DNA from: Maribellus luteus
GTDB lineage: Bacteria; Bacteroidota; Bacteroidia; Bacteroidales; Prolixibacteraceae
Direction of reading: 5' to 3'
Length of the DNA: 64,000 nucleotides
Assembly (NCBI RefSeq): GCF_003576475.1
Contig: NZ_QWGR01000001.1
Span: 673,607 to 737,606 of the forward strand
The position numbers and the translations under genes are program-made. Below are positions 51,201 to 59,808 of this stretch, piece after piece (the stretch's first letter is position 1; the number at the start of each line of letters is the position of its first letter). The notes beneath the pieces are model-generated. The model had not been told where the DNA came from. It saw only the letters and a program-made list of their open reading frames with translations, and searched no databases.

Positions 51201-51498
51201 GCGTATTTATGGAAATCCTGAAGGAAATACAAACAGCAATTACGGACGCAACAGGTATACACAAACCAAATATCTTTCGGATGGTCGCTACCTGAAGATT
51301 CAGAATATAACATTTGGCTACACCTTCCCGACTCAATTGTTAAGTAAAGTCGGAATTGAAAAACTACGATTATTTGTTGCTGGCGACAACCTGTACACAT
51401 TCGATAAACTTCCAAAGGGTCTTGATCCTGATCAAAGTGCCAATGGAGCCTATCCGTTTATGAGAAATTATTCAGTGGGATTAAACCTGACATTCTAA
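48241..51498 (+). CDS. SusC-like TonB-dependent receptor of PUL 3
   Basis: A 1085-residue receptor with a signal peptide (CGLAVFSQ), a carboxypeptidase-regulatory-like domain at about 24-95 (INGKVISDEQEALVGVTVLEKG), IDEVVVVGFGTQKKE, and a plug with LNIRGMTSINGGSPLILVNNVP and YGSRAAFGVILITTK. The barrel ends in MRNYSVGLNLTF. No STN domain, in keeping with control by the hybrid regulator next door rather than by sigma/FecR. Closest relative in the window is the SusC at the left edge. SusD follows 12 bases later. A calcium-like DLNGDGIINSG loop occurs near residue 885. Confidence 0.96.
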   Translation: MKKKLLLLIFIFCGLAVFSQNTTINGKVISDEQEALVGVTVLEKGTTNGAVTNINGEYQITVNSPDAILVFSFIGFKVQEVPLNGNTRMDVTMVSDVTDIDEVVVVGFGTQKKENITGATSFVKMDEILKDRPIVNSAQALQGVSAGLQVVSTSGQPGSTGTSLNIRGMTSINGGSPLILVNNVPIDDINDINPRDIESVSVLKDAAASSIYGSRAAFGVILITTKTAQKNQPMKFEYSTTASLSQPMELLDKATTRQFVEALKEWGQYEYFAGQNVDKWIEYLDLYETDPGSLTYVKDPVTGENYPIIVDPSGQYYPLGESDIVGDFLNDFGYLTIHNFTMSGGNEKISFRINAGYSFEDGVMVTDKDKYEKFTTNALLNADLTERMKSSTQFNYRSSLQSQPQATYSEAVQLRMYDPTGHIDLLDPTGTLGLESSNILPFDSPGNVVRYSEPGYTNNDNLRIFQKLEYTIAKDLTLTGEYTFEKQFYKFSRVEEQTGFVSAFKFTENSTVQQRYENTRLFRSSSDDKYHGFNLYAKYKWIKGDHSLNFLGGYNREKKEYNGFSVNRKTLISVDQPSLNLALGEFDGSDNYYDWAVMGYFGRVNYNFEDKYFLEFNGRYDGSSSFAEGDRFVFLPSASAGWNIAHEPFMDGFEKLTLLKLRASWGEIGNQLVRSGGSRDYYPYIAGYEAYNPYWIDRDLNMRYTSFNPAQLVSGGFTWERVQTANLGMDISFFQNRLEANLDVYQRKTIGMLSAGIQLPGTLGTEAPKQNIADLKVQGWELELGWHDRKGNLRYGINLNLSNNRGEITKFLNEGMLINNYYVGQEVGEIWGYVTDGYYTVGDFVEGTLDAHLYGPDRQLKEGVTYIENAPVPLPGDVKYKDLNGDGIINSGNNTLITEYDEDGNMIPHTGPGDRKVIGNNSRKYQFGINGYAEFKGFDFSFVLSGVGKRDLNLSSDVIWPYPSEFDNIYKHQLDYWTPDNQDAFYPRIYGNPEGNTNSNYGRNRYTQTKYLSDGRYLKIQNITFGYTFPTQLLSKVGIEKLRLFVAGDNLYTFDKLPKGLDPDQSANGAYPFMRNYSVGLNLTF

Positions 51499-51510
51499 AT
51501 TTTAAAAGAA

Positions 51511-53337
51511 ATGAAGATGAATCGTATAAAAAACATATCAGTAATCTTATTACTCCTAATATTTATTTCCGGGTGTAATGACGACTTTTTAACACTGGCT
51601 CCCAAGGATGAATTGTCGGAAGCCACGATGTTCTCAACGTATGACAACTGTAAAGTTTTTGCATGGGGATTTTATGAAACGCTTAATCCCTATCCCGGTG
51701 GTTACGCCAATAATTTACGGCACCGACCATCTTTGCAGGATTGCGACGGAGACCTCCTTGAAAACGGCTACGCAACTAACGGACAATCGTATCTTTGGGG
51801 AAGGGAAAATATTCCTGCATCCGATGCAGACTGGTCAGAAGGTTATACAAATATTCGCCGTTCAAACCTAATGCTCGACAATCTGGATAATTCAGAAATG
51901 ACTGATCTGGAAAAAGCACACTGGCGCGGTGTAGCTTTGTTTTTCCGTTCATTTGAGTATTTCAAGCTACTCGAGAAATATGGCGGCGTTCCGTGGGTTG
52001 AGAATGCCATTAATGAACAGGATGAAGAGATTCTTTATGGTCCGCGTTCTACACGCGATGAGGTAGCGTCAAATATTCTGCGCGACCTTCAGTTTGCCAT
52101 CGATAACATCAAAGAAGAGGGTGATGGTGAAAATACTATTAACGCTGACTGTGCCCGTGCTTTAATGTCGCGCTACGGTTTATTTGAAGGTACATGGAGA
52201 AAATACCACAGCCTGGGAGAATCAGAAAAATACCTGAGTGCCAGCAAGACTGCGTCAACTATTCTTATTAGTAAATACCCTACTTTAATGCCGGTGTACG
52301 ATCAGATTTTCAACAGCGAAGATTTGATCAACCAACCGGGAATTATTCTTTATCGTCATTACATTCAGGACGATGCCGGGTACCATATTGGATCAACTAA
52401 TTTGCGTTCTACGAACGAGCAAATTGATATTACACGCAGAGGAATCGACATGTTCCTTTGTAAAGACGGCAAAACAATCTGGAACAGTTCGTTATACCAG
52501 GGAGACAAAGACGCTTTCGCTGAATTCAGAGGCCGTGACACACGTATTCTGATTATGACACCGCCTCCGTACAAGGTAAATTCTTCAGGAACCGGTAACT
52601 GGACACATACTGGCATCGAAGCTGACAAGGAATGGTTTGATGAAATGGTTCGGATAAGCGGTGCTTCACCAGATCAGGATCTTACGTCTCCTTTTAAACA
52701 ATTGCCCGACAGAAACTGGTCAGACCGTATCACCACTTCAGTACCAAATTTCACAGGGCTTTTACCTACACAAACATCATCAGGTTACCGTTTCTGGAAA
52801 TATTTCAGCAACGTAAGTTACCGTACATCATCCAAAGATTTTAACGATGGTCCTATCTTCCGCATGGGAGAAGTATTGGTAAATCATGCAGAAGCCGCAT
52901 ATGAACTTGGGGAATTTAATCAAAGCACTGCAGATGCTACCATTAATAAAACCAGAGAACGTGGAGAAGTAGCGCCACTCATTGTTGCCGAAATTGATGC
53001 AAGTTTTGATCCCTCACGTGATCCCTCAGTTGATCCGATTTTATGGGAAATCCGCCGGGAAAGAGGCATTGAACTTATGGGAGAAGGTTTTCGTACTCCT
53101 GATCTGAGACGCTGGAAAAAAATGGAATGGGCTACTCAACCAAAACTGGGCCGATGGATCAAACAAAGTGATTACGCAGGCAAAGTAATCCCAATTCAAG
53201 ACAATGCCGCGGAAGGTTATGTGCAATTGGTCTCAGGCACTCCGCCGGCTTTCGAAGATTACTACTATCTGTATCCGATTCCTTCAGAGGAGCGTGTGTT
53301 GAATCCGCAATTAGACCAAAACCCGGGATGGAAATAA
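51511..53337 (+). CDS. SusD/RagB-family lipoprotein of PUL 3
   Basis: A 608-residue lipoprotein (IFISGC, Cys near 22); the Met at 51517 is an equally good start. SusD markers: NIRRSNLMLDNLDNSEM near 110, HWRGVALFFRSFEYFKLLEKYGGVPWV near 135-160, LFEGTWRKYHSLGESEKYLSASK near 225, GPIFRMGEVLVNHAEAAYELG near 450 and IRRERGIELMGEGFRTPDLRRW near 515. It shares the EGTxRKYH motif with the SusD at 3178, so PULs 1 and 3 have sister SusCD pairs. Works as the glycan-binding lid of the upstream SusC. Confidence 0.95.
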   Translation: MKMNRIKNISVILLLLIFISGCNDDFLTLAPKDELSEATMFSTYDNCKVFAWGFYETLNPYPGGYANNLRHRPSLQDCDGDLLENGYATNGQSYLWGRENIPASDADWSEGYTNIRRSNLMLDNLDNSEMTDLEKAHWRGVALFFRSFEYFKLLEKYGGVPWVENAINEQDEEILYGPRSTRDEVASNILRDLQFAIDNIKEEGDGENTINADCARALMSRYGLFEGTWRKYHSLGESEKYLSASKTASTILISKYPTLMPVYDQIFNSEDLINQPGIILYRHYIQDDAGYHIGSTNLRSTNEQIDITRRGIDMFLCKDGKTIWNSSLYQGDKDAFAEFRGRDTRILIMTPPPYKVNSSGTGNWTHTGIEADKEWFDEMVRISGASPDQDLTSPFKQLPDRNWSDRITTSVPNFTGLLPTQTSSGYRFWKYFSNVSYRTSSKDFNDGPIFRMGEVLVNHAEAAYELGEFNQSTADATINKTRERGEVAPLIVAEIDASFDPSRDPSVDPILWEIRRERGIELMGEGFRTPDLRRWKKMEWATQPKLGRWIKQSDYAGKVIPIQDNAAEGYVQLVSGTPPAFEDYYYLYPIPSEERVLNPQLDQNPGWK

Positions 53338-53369
53338 GCAGATTAGCATAACTATATAAATTTTGAATC

Positions 53370-54329
53370 ATGAAAAAGATAAATATATATTTCCTGTTGC
53401 TCTCAACACTTCTTGTTGGGATCACGGCCTGCAGTGATGACGATGATTCTGCTCCCTCAGGGAACCTGCCAATAGCTGATTTTTCGGCAAGCGATGACGA
53501 CCTCTCAATAGAAGTGGGAGAAGTAGTTACATTTACAGACGCTTCAGAAAACGCACCGTATTTATTCACATGGCGCGTAGAAGGCGGAAATCCTACATAC
53601 AGCAACCAGAAGAGCGTAGAAGTAGAGTTTATTTCAGAAGGTAAACAAGCCGTTACACTAACGGTTAGGAACGATGCCGGAGCTGATGAAATAACAAAGT
53701 ACATCGAAGTAACTCCGCTCAATATTCCCGATCTCGCTATAACGCCACTCATAAAAATGCGTTTCGAAAATAACCTCGACAACGAAGGTTCAGTTTCAGT
53801 TTCCCCCGAAGGCGGATCAAACATTTACGAACCGCGGACAAAATACGGTGGACTTGCACTTAAATTTACGGGTTCCGGAGATGTTACTCTCAGCGGTTAT
53901 ACCGGCATAAACGGAGCTAATTCCAGAACCGTTGCCTGTTGGATAAAAACCGAATGGGGAAGTACCTCGGGGCTTGTTCATTGGGGAGCCTCTGGCACAA
54001 AAAGCAGGTCGTCGTTTAAATACCAAAATACCGGAGTGATCAGATACGAATTTCAAGGAGGAGGTATTAACGGAGTTACTCCGGTAAACGACAACGCGTG
54101 GCACCATGTGGCTTTTACCTATGACGGGACAACGATCAGACTCTACGTTGATGGAGTTGAAGATGCAACATTGGATGCAATAATCGATACCGGTGTTGCC
54201 GGAGAAACCAATGTTAATATTGGATCTCAACTCGGAGGTTCTTTATTCCAGGGCCTTATTGATGACGTTCGTATCTACGATTCTGCATTGACGCCAGAGC
54301 AAATAAAATTCTTGAGTGATATTAATTAA
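53370..54329 (+). CDS. Surface lipoprotein with PKD and LamG/concanavalin-like domains
   Basis: A 319-residue lipoprotein (GITAC, Cys near 21), 32 bases after SusD, followed by an acidic linker (SDDDDS). Residues about 32-112 are a PKD-like Ig domain (ADFSASDDDLSIEVGEVVTF, then AVTLTVRNDAGADE). Residues about 125-319 are a LamG-like jelly roll: SRTVACWIKTEWGS, NAWHHVAFTYDGTTIRLYVDGV, GLIDDVRIYDSALTPEQI. Its place after SusCD suggests a surface glycan-binding protein. The next gene carries the same PKD-LamG pair, so these modules have been copied between neighbours. No catalytic motif seen. Confidence 0.85.
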   Translation: MKKINIYFLLLSTLLVGITACSDDDDSAPSGNLPIADFSASDDDLSIEVGEVVTFTDASENAPYLFTWRVEGGNPTYSNQKSVEVEFISEGKQAVTLTVRNDAGADEITKYIEVTPLNIPDLAITPLIKMRFENNLDNEGSVSVSPEGGSNIYEPRTKYGGLALKFTGSGDVTLSGYTGINGANSRTVACWIKTEWGSTSGLVHWGASGTKSRSSFKYQNTGVIRYEFQGGGINGVTPVNDNAWHHVAFTYDGTTIRLYVDGVEDATLDAIIDTGVAGETNVNIGSQLGGSLFQGLIDDVRIYDSALTPEQIKFLSDIN

Positions 54330-54384
54330 CAGAGAAAAGGTAGTGATGAGCACATTCCGACCGTTTTTTCATAGGATAGTTAAT

Positions 54385-54413
54385 GGGCAGCGTTTGTTGC
54401 TGCCCTCTTTTCT
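54385..54413 (+). terminator. Strong intrinsic terminator after the SusCD-LamG operon
   Basis: GGGCAGC at 54385-54391 and GCTGCCC at 54399-54405 form a perfect 7-bp GC-rich stem with a 7-base loop, followed by TCTTTTCT. It lies 56 bases after the LamG lipoprotein stop. The downstream Asp-box protein and sulfatases therefore probably have their own promoter or depend on read-through. Confidence 0.85.
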
Positions 54414-54466
54414 AACTCTCTGATACCTGTTATGAATATATTAAACTGTTTTTGATCTGTAATACA

Positions 54467-57400
54467 ATGAAGGATACCTTACCAACAAGAACCATAAAAG
54501 GAATACTTGCCATTATTTTATTCATTGGGGGGATTTCGTGCCAGAATAAAAAATCAGTCGAAAATTATACTGATGATTATCCTGTGTGGATAGAAATGAT
54601 GGAACAACCTGATGTTAAAATGGCAGAAGTCCGTAAAGCTTTCGATCAGTACTGGGAGAACCATCAACATTTCAGAGGAGATCGCAGCAAACAATTTGAA
54701 CAGTGGTATACCGTCAACTCGCGCAGACTTGACGAGGCAGGAAAAGTGATTTCGGCCAAGCAGGTAAGCGCCGAATTTCAACGTCTGAAACTAAAATCGG
54801 GTGCTGAAATGCAGGGAAACTGGTTTAACTACGGCCCAATTGGTGTCGGCCCTCGTTCGGGTGTGAAAAAAGATGGAGGACGAGTGAAAGACATTGAATT
54901 TCATCCCACTGACAGCAGTATCTTTTCTGTTTCAACGTTCAAAGGAGGTTTGTTTCGTACAAAAAACTACGGAACATCGTGGGCACCACTTACCGATAAC
55001 CTGACAGAACAGGTGTATGTTTGTGAAATTGATAATAATGATCCCAATACTATTTATATCGGAACCGATCTTGGTGTTTATAAATCAATCAATGATGGCG
55101 AAAGCTGGGAACCAACTCCGGTAGGTTCTGAAACAAAATCGTTATTATTGAAAAACAACAATCAGAATGTGATAATCGCCGGAACAGAGATTGGAATTTA
55201 CCGCTCAACAGATGGTGGAACAAGTTGGACGTTGGTTCAGGTGGCCGATAAAGTGGAAGATCTTGATTCACACCCTTCAAATCCTGAAATAATGTATGCA
55301 GCAACCAATGGCGCCACAAGCGAATTCTTCCGTTCTGCCGACGGTGGCGAGACTTGGACAAAAAATACCACTTTCGAAAAAGGTTGTTTTATGGGAGTTG
55401 CTATAACACCCGCCCAGCCTGATTATGTATACTTGATTAATCTTCGTGATCATTTGGGAGAGGATTCTTTTGAAGGATTTTATCTTTCTATGGATGCAGG
55501 ATTAAATTTCACCAAACAATCTGGCATCACTCCTTGTATTTCGGGGTATAACGATGATGGTTCCATTTCAAGAGGGCAACCCAATTACAACCTCTTTATT
55601 TGTGCTGATCCGGTAAATGCCGATATTGTGTATGCAGGTGGAGTAAAATCATGGAAATCATCAGACAAAGGCAAAACCTGGAGCCTGGCATTTAATGATA
55701 ATACTACGGATGGTGGCGGACTGCATCTTGACCAGTTGAACTGGGCTTACTCTCCGCATGATAATAATATTTTTGCAGTAAACGACGGCGGGGTTTATTT
55801 ACTTCAGAAAGACAAAAAATTCAGGCCGCTAACCGATGGATTGCCCATTGCCGAAGTTTATGAATGTACCCAGAGCCAAACCATGAAAACGAATGTTGCA
55901 GGCGGCACGATGCACTGCGGTGTAAAACTAAACTACAACGGCGAATGGTTTACACCTTGGGGAGGCGATGAAGCAACCTGCATCATTGATCCAACAAACG
56001 AAAACTATATTTATCATTTAAAATATGAAAAGATAAGCCGATCAACAGACGGAGGATTTCATTTTCAGCGTATTAATGCACAAGATGCCGACCGGGGATA
56101 TTATACCGGAACGGGAACCCTGGATCATGCTGACCCGAATATGCTTTATGTTGGATTGTTGGAAGTAGAACGCACAAAAAATGCCCGTGCTGCAAATGTT
56201 GATTGGGAAAAGATTTCAAATTTTGGAGGTTCTGAAAAAATACAAAAAGTGGAGCAAAGTTCCGCCGATAGAAATATTTTGTATGTTGCGAGGGGAAGCA
56301 CATTTTACAGGAGTGATAATGCAAGTGAAAGTTTGCCAACATTTTCGAACCTGACATCAAAGCTGCCAGCTTCAGGCCAGGTTTCTGAAATTGCAACACA
56401 CCCCACAAACGCTAACCTGGTTTATATCTTACTGGGAAGCCAAATCTACAAATCAGCCGACAAGGGTAATACATGGAGCAATATAACGGAAAATCTTCCG
56501 GGTGTGGCACTGCTGGAAATGACACTTGATAAAACAGCGAAGGAAGGGATTTATATTGGTACCGATATTGGAGTGTATTACAAGGACAGCACAATGACCT
56601 CCTGGATTGATTATTCGAAAGACTTACCCGGAATACGTGTATCGGGAATGGATATTTATTACGGTGATAACCGTGATGATAGTTTTATAACGATTTCTAC
56701 CGATGGCCGCGGTTTCTGGCGCTCATTACTCTACGGAGTAAACGGAAAGCAGCCGGTTGCCGATTTTACGGTTGATAAAGACAACGTATTCACTTCCGAG
56801 ACCATCAGCGTTACAAACACATCGCCCGACGATCCGGTTAGTACTTTTAAATGGATCATTGAAGGAAGTTCACCGTCTGTGAGATTTGAACAAAATCCTG
56901 TCGTAGTTTTTAACAAGCCCGGATCTTATAAAATAACATTGGAAGTAAGCAACAGTGAAGGAACCATCCAAAAAAGTAAAAACATAACTGTTAATCCTGT
57001 GATGACTCCCGAAGCTGATTTTACAGCAAATAATACCATCGTTTTTACAGGTGGCTTTGTGCTTTTCAGTGATGCATCTTTAAACCTTCCGTTGAAATGG
57101 GAATGGACATTCGAAGGGGGTGAACCTGCAAGCAGTACAGAACAAAATCCTACAGTAACCTACAATTCAGCAGGAACATATAGCGTAAAATTGAAAGTAA
57201 GCAACGAAGCAGGACAAGATTCGATCGTAAAAAACAGCTATATTACTGTGACGGAAAACAGTGGCTCCGGAGATCTCCAGGTACATTATGCGTTTGATAA
57301 CGATTTAAGTGATCTTTCTTCTTACAAAAGGAATTTGATAGCGTTTGGCGATTATACACCTGAATTTACAAGTGACCGAAATGGCAATTCCAACGAAGCT

Positions 57401-58174
57401 TATCTGACCCCGGGAAATAACAATCAGTACCTGTCTGCCGGATACAAAGGCATTGAAGGGAACAAGGAGCGTACTGTTACTGCATGGTTTAAAACCAATT
57501 CAACGGGGCCGGCACGAAAAACCATCGTATCATGGGGTCGAAATTCAGAAGGACAGATGTTTAACCTGATGGTTTTTGAGAATGGAAGAATAAGGGTAGA
57601 AGCTGGCAGTTGTAATGTACAATCATACTCTGGCGGGTTGAATGACGGACAATGGCATCATGTTGCGGTAACTTATAATCCGGCTGACGGAGACAAATTG
57701 AAAGACATAAAAATATATATCGACGGACAGTATGACTCTAATCGCCCGGATGGAACAGGCGAGTCATATCGCTCTCAGGATGTGAGTATAAATACCGATG
57801 TAAATGAAAATAACATCCGCATCGGATCGGTTCAGTATGCCGATTATTATTTCCCGGGATCTATTGATGATGTTCGTTTATACAGCAAAAGCCTGTCAGA
57901 TGCTGAGATCAGTGATATTTGTGGATTGAAAACCGATATCTTTATTCAAAAAGACAAAAAAAAAGTTGTCATGATTTCAGGCAATGAAATGATAAAAGTC
58001 CAACTTAATATAGCTGATCTTTCATTTTTTTACCTATACGATATAAAGGGAAGTTTACTGACCATTCAACAATTAAATCCCGGAATGAATGAAATTCCCG
58101 CAAAAAAGGGAATCTACATTGCAAGGGTAAAAACAGGGAATACGCTGGAAACCGAAAAGGTGATCAGCTACTAA
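54467..58174 (+). CDS. Large Asp-box (BNR/VPS10-like) propeller protein with PKD, LamG and T9SS-like C-terminal domain
   Basis: I use the ATG at 54467 (1235 residues) over a TTG at 54452. N-terminus is a lipoprotein-like signal (GGISC, Cys near 25). Residues 35-115 form a helical lead segment (WIEMMEQPDVKMAEVRKAFD). About 120-760 is a propeller with repeated Asp boxes of the form SxDxGxxW: SINDGESW, STDGGTSW, SADGGETW, SSDKGKTW, SADKGNTW. Two PKD domains (about 765-930) and a LamG domain (about 940-1155) follow. The last 75 residues (FFYLYDIKGSLL ... PAKKGIYIARVKTG ... KVISY) resemble a type IX secretion sorting domain. No GH33 arginine triad was found, so a binding or scaffold role is likelier than sialidase. 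Having both lipobox and T9SS-like tail is unusual. Confidence 0.82.
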   Translation: MKDTLPTRTIKGILAIILFIGGISCQNKKSVENYTDDYPVWIEMMEQPDVKMAEVRKAFDQYWENHQHFRGDRSKQFEQWYTVNSRRLDEAGKVISAKQVSAEFQRLKLKSGAEMQGNWFNYGPIGVGPRSGVKKDGGRVKDIEFHPTDSSIFSVSTFKGGLFRTKNYGTSWAPLTDNLTEQVYVCEIDNNDPNTIYIGTDLGVYKSINDGESWEPTPVGSETKSLLLKNNNQNVIIAGTEIGIYRSTDGGTSWTLVQVADKVEDLDSHPSNPEIMYAATNGATSEFFRSADGGETWTKNTTFEKGCFMGVAITPAQPDYVYLINLRDHLGEDSFEGFYLSMDAGLNFTKQSGITPCISGYNDDGSISRGQPNYNLFICADPVNADIVYAGGVKSWKSSDKGKTWSLAFNDNTTDGGGLHLDQLNWAYSPHDNNIFAVNDGGVYLLQKDKKFRPLTDGLPIAEVYECTQSQTMKTNVAGGTMHCGVKLNYNGEWFTPWGGDEATCIIDPTNENYIYHLKYEKISRSTDGGFHFQRINAQDADRGYYTGTGTLDHADPNMLYVGLLEVERTKNARAANVDWEKISNFGGSEKIQKVEQSSADRNILYVARGSTFYRSDNASESLPTFSNLTSKLPASGQVSEIATHPTNANLVYILLGSQIYKSADKGNTWSNITENLPGVALLEMTLDKTAKEGIYIGTDIGVYYKDSTMTSWIDYSKDLPGIRVSGMDIYYGDNRDDSFITISTDGRGFWRSLLYGVNGKQPVADFTVDKDNVFTSETISVTNTSPDDPVSTFKWIIEGSSPSVRFEQNPVVVFNKPGSYKITLEVSNSEGTIQKSKNITVNPVMTPEADFTANNTIVFTGGFVLFSDASLNLPLKWEWTFEGGEPASSTEQNPTVTYNSAGTYSVKLKVSNEAGQDSIVKNSYITVTENSGSGDLQVHYAFDNDLSDLSSYKRNLIAFGDYTPEFTSDRNGNSNEAYLTPGNNNQYLSAGYKGIEGNKERTVTAWFKTNSTGPARKTIVSWGRNSEGQMFNLMVFENGRIRVEAGSCNVQSYSGGLNDGQWHHVAVTYNPADGDKLKDIKIYIDGQYDSNRPDGTGESYRSQDVSINTDVNENNIRIGSVQYADYYFPGSIDDVRLYSKSLSDAEISDICGLKTDIFIQKDKKKVVMISGNEMIKVQLNIADLSFFYLYDIKGSLLTIQQLNPGMNEIPAKKGIYIARVKTGNTLETEKVISY

Positions 58175-58209
58175 TTCAGAAAAAGTATACAAGATAAAAC
58201 ATATTTGAA

Positions 58210-59784
58210 ATGAAATTATTTGCTAAAGGCAGCTCAGTGCTGGCAATCTCATGCTTGGTTCTACTTCTTTCAGCCTGTTCCAATCAGGATAAAAAAGTAG
58301 AAAACAAAGCGAACAAACCCAACATTATCTATATTCTGGCCGACGATTTAGGGTATGGAGATGTAGGTTGCAATGGACAAAAATTAATTGAAACACCGAA
58401 CATAGACAAGCTTGCTGCTGAAGGAATGCGTTTTACTCAGCATTATGCGGGGGCACCCGTCTGTGCTCCGTCCCGGTGTGTATTATTAACCGGACAACAC
58501 ACCGGTCATTCTCAAATTAGGGGTAATGACGAGTGGAAAGAAAGAGGCGACGTTTGGAATTATTTAGCCCAGCTGGCTGATTCTACGCTTGAGGGCCAGC
58601 GGCCATTGGAGGAAGGAACAGAAACACTGGCAAGTCTGATGAAAAAAGCAGGTTATTCAACCGGCATGATTGGGAAATGGGGACTCGGAGCGCCAAACAC
58701 CACCAGTACTCCAACCCAAAAAGGATTCGATTTCTTTGTCGGGTACAACTGCCAGCGACAGGCCCATACATTTTATCCGGTTCATCTGTACAAAAATGAC
58801 AAAAGACTATACCTGGGCAACGATACGGTTGCACCTAACACCAAACTCGATCCGGAAGCTGATCCTTACAATTTAGCCAGTTATTCAAAATACACCTTGC
58901 AACATTATGCTCCGGATGTTATGTTTTCGGAAATGATGGGATTTATGGATGAACACAAAGATGACCCATTCTTTTTTTATTGGGCCACAACGATCCCGCA
59001 CGCACCGCTGCAGGCACCGCAGCGCTGGATTGACTATTACGTGAAAAAATTTGGCGACGAAGAACCTTATCTAGGAGACAAAGGCTATTTTCCACAACGC
59101 TACCCGCATGCTGCATATGCTGCAATGATTTCTTATCTCGACGAAAACATTGGGAAACTGGTTCAGAAACTAAAAGATATGGGAGTTTATGATAATACAC
59201 TCATTATATTCACCTCCGACAATGGTCCCACGTATAATGGCGGAACAGATTCACCCTGGTTCGACAGTGGCGGTCCGTTCAAAAGCGAATACGGCTGGGG
59301 TAAAGGGTTTGTGCACGAGGGCGGTTTTCGTGTTCCGATGATTGCATCATGGCCTGATAAAATTAAACCGGGCAAAGTTTCAGACCATATCTCTGCATTC
59401 TGGGACGTAATGCCAACATTCTGCGACATTGCAGGTATCGCTTCTCCGTCAAATGCCGACGGGATGAGCTTTCTGCCAACACTGCTTGGCGCAGAGCAAC
59501 CCGAGCATCCCTATCTCTACTGGGAATATCCGGAATATGGGGGACAACAGGCGGTTCGTATCGGAAACTGGAAAGGCATTCGAAAAGACATTATAAAAAC
59601 CGGAAATCTAAAACTGGAGCTTTACGATTTAAGTAACGACATTCAGGAATTGAATGATGTCGCTTCAGAACATCCCGATATCATTAAACAAATGGAAGAT
59701 ATCATGCAAAAAGAGCACAAAATGGCTAAATCGGGGCGTTTTAGAATGAAAGCGCTTGGCGATGATGTAGAAGTTGAAGAGTAA
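58210..59784 (+). CDS. Sulfatase lipoprotein (family S1, formylglycine type), first of three
   Basis: A 524-residue lipoprotein (LSAC, Cys 23). The sulfatase signature CAPSRCVLLTGQ puts the formylglycine-forming cysteine at C85. Metal ligands sit in ADDLGYGD near 44-51 and in FTSDNGPTYNGG near 335. GKWGLG near 155 and HAPLQAPQRW near 265 are further family blocks. It hydrolyses a sulfate ester from a carbohydrate; position and sugar are not readable. An unusual insertion (QIRGNDEWKERGDVW) follows the active-site helix. Activation needs a formylglycine maturase, and none is in the window. 35 bases after the Asp-box gene. Confidence 0.93.
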   Translation: MKLFAKGSSVLAISCLVLLLSACSNQDKKVENKANKPNIIYILADDLGYGDVGCNGQKLIETPNIDKLAAEGMRFTQHYAGAPVCAPSRCVLLTGQHTGHSQIRGNDEWKERGDVWNYLAQLADSTLEGQRPLEEGTETLASLMKKAGYSTGMIGKWGLGAPNTTSTPTQKGFDFFVGYNCQRQAHTFYPVHLYKNDKRLYLGNDTVAPNTKLDPEADPYNLASYSKYTLQHYAPDVMFSEMMGFMDEHKDDPFFFYWATTIPHAPLQAPQRWIDYYVKKFGDEEPYLGDKGYFPQRYPHAAYAAMISYLDENIGKLVQKLKDMGVYDNTLIIFTSDNGPTYNGGTDSPWFDSGGPFKSEYGWGKGFVHEGGFRVPMIASWPDKIKPGKVSDHISAFWDVMPTFCDIAGIASPSNADGMSFLPTLLGAEQPEHPYLYWEYPEYGGQQAVRIGNWKGIRKDIIKTGNLKLELYDLSNDIQELNDVASEHPDIIKQMEDIMQKEHKMAKSGRFRMKALGDDVEVEE

Positions 59785-59808
59785 AGCAAAACTTCAAAAA
59801 AAAATCTT

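Noticed and set aside
53159..53824. 221-codon open frame on the - strand across the SusD 3' end and the PKD-LamG gene
   Set aside because: It is the antisense shadow of two clear family genes, with low-complexity Ser-rich translation and no domain. The same applies to the - strand frames at 48414-49076 and 8645-9253.
54800..56750. Sialidase (GH33) activity for the Asp-box protein
   Set aside because: Asp boxes are abundant, but I could not find the arginine triad or the Tyr/Glu pair of GH33; VPS10-like propellers show the same boxes without catalysis.
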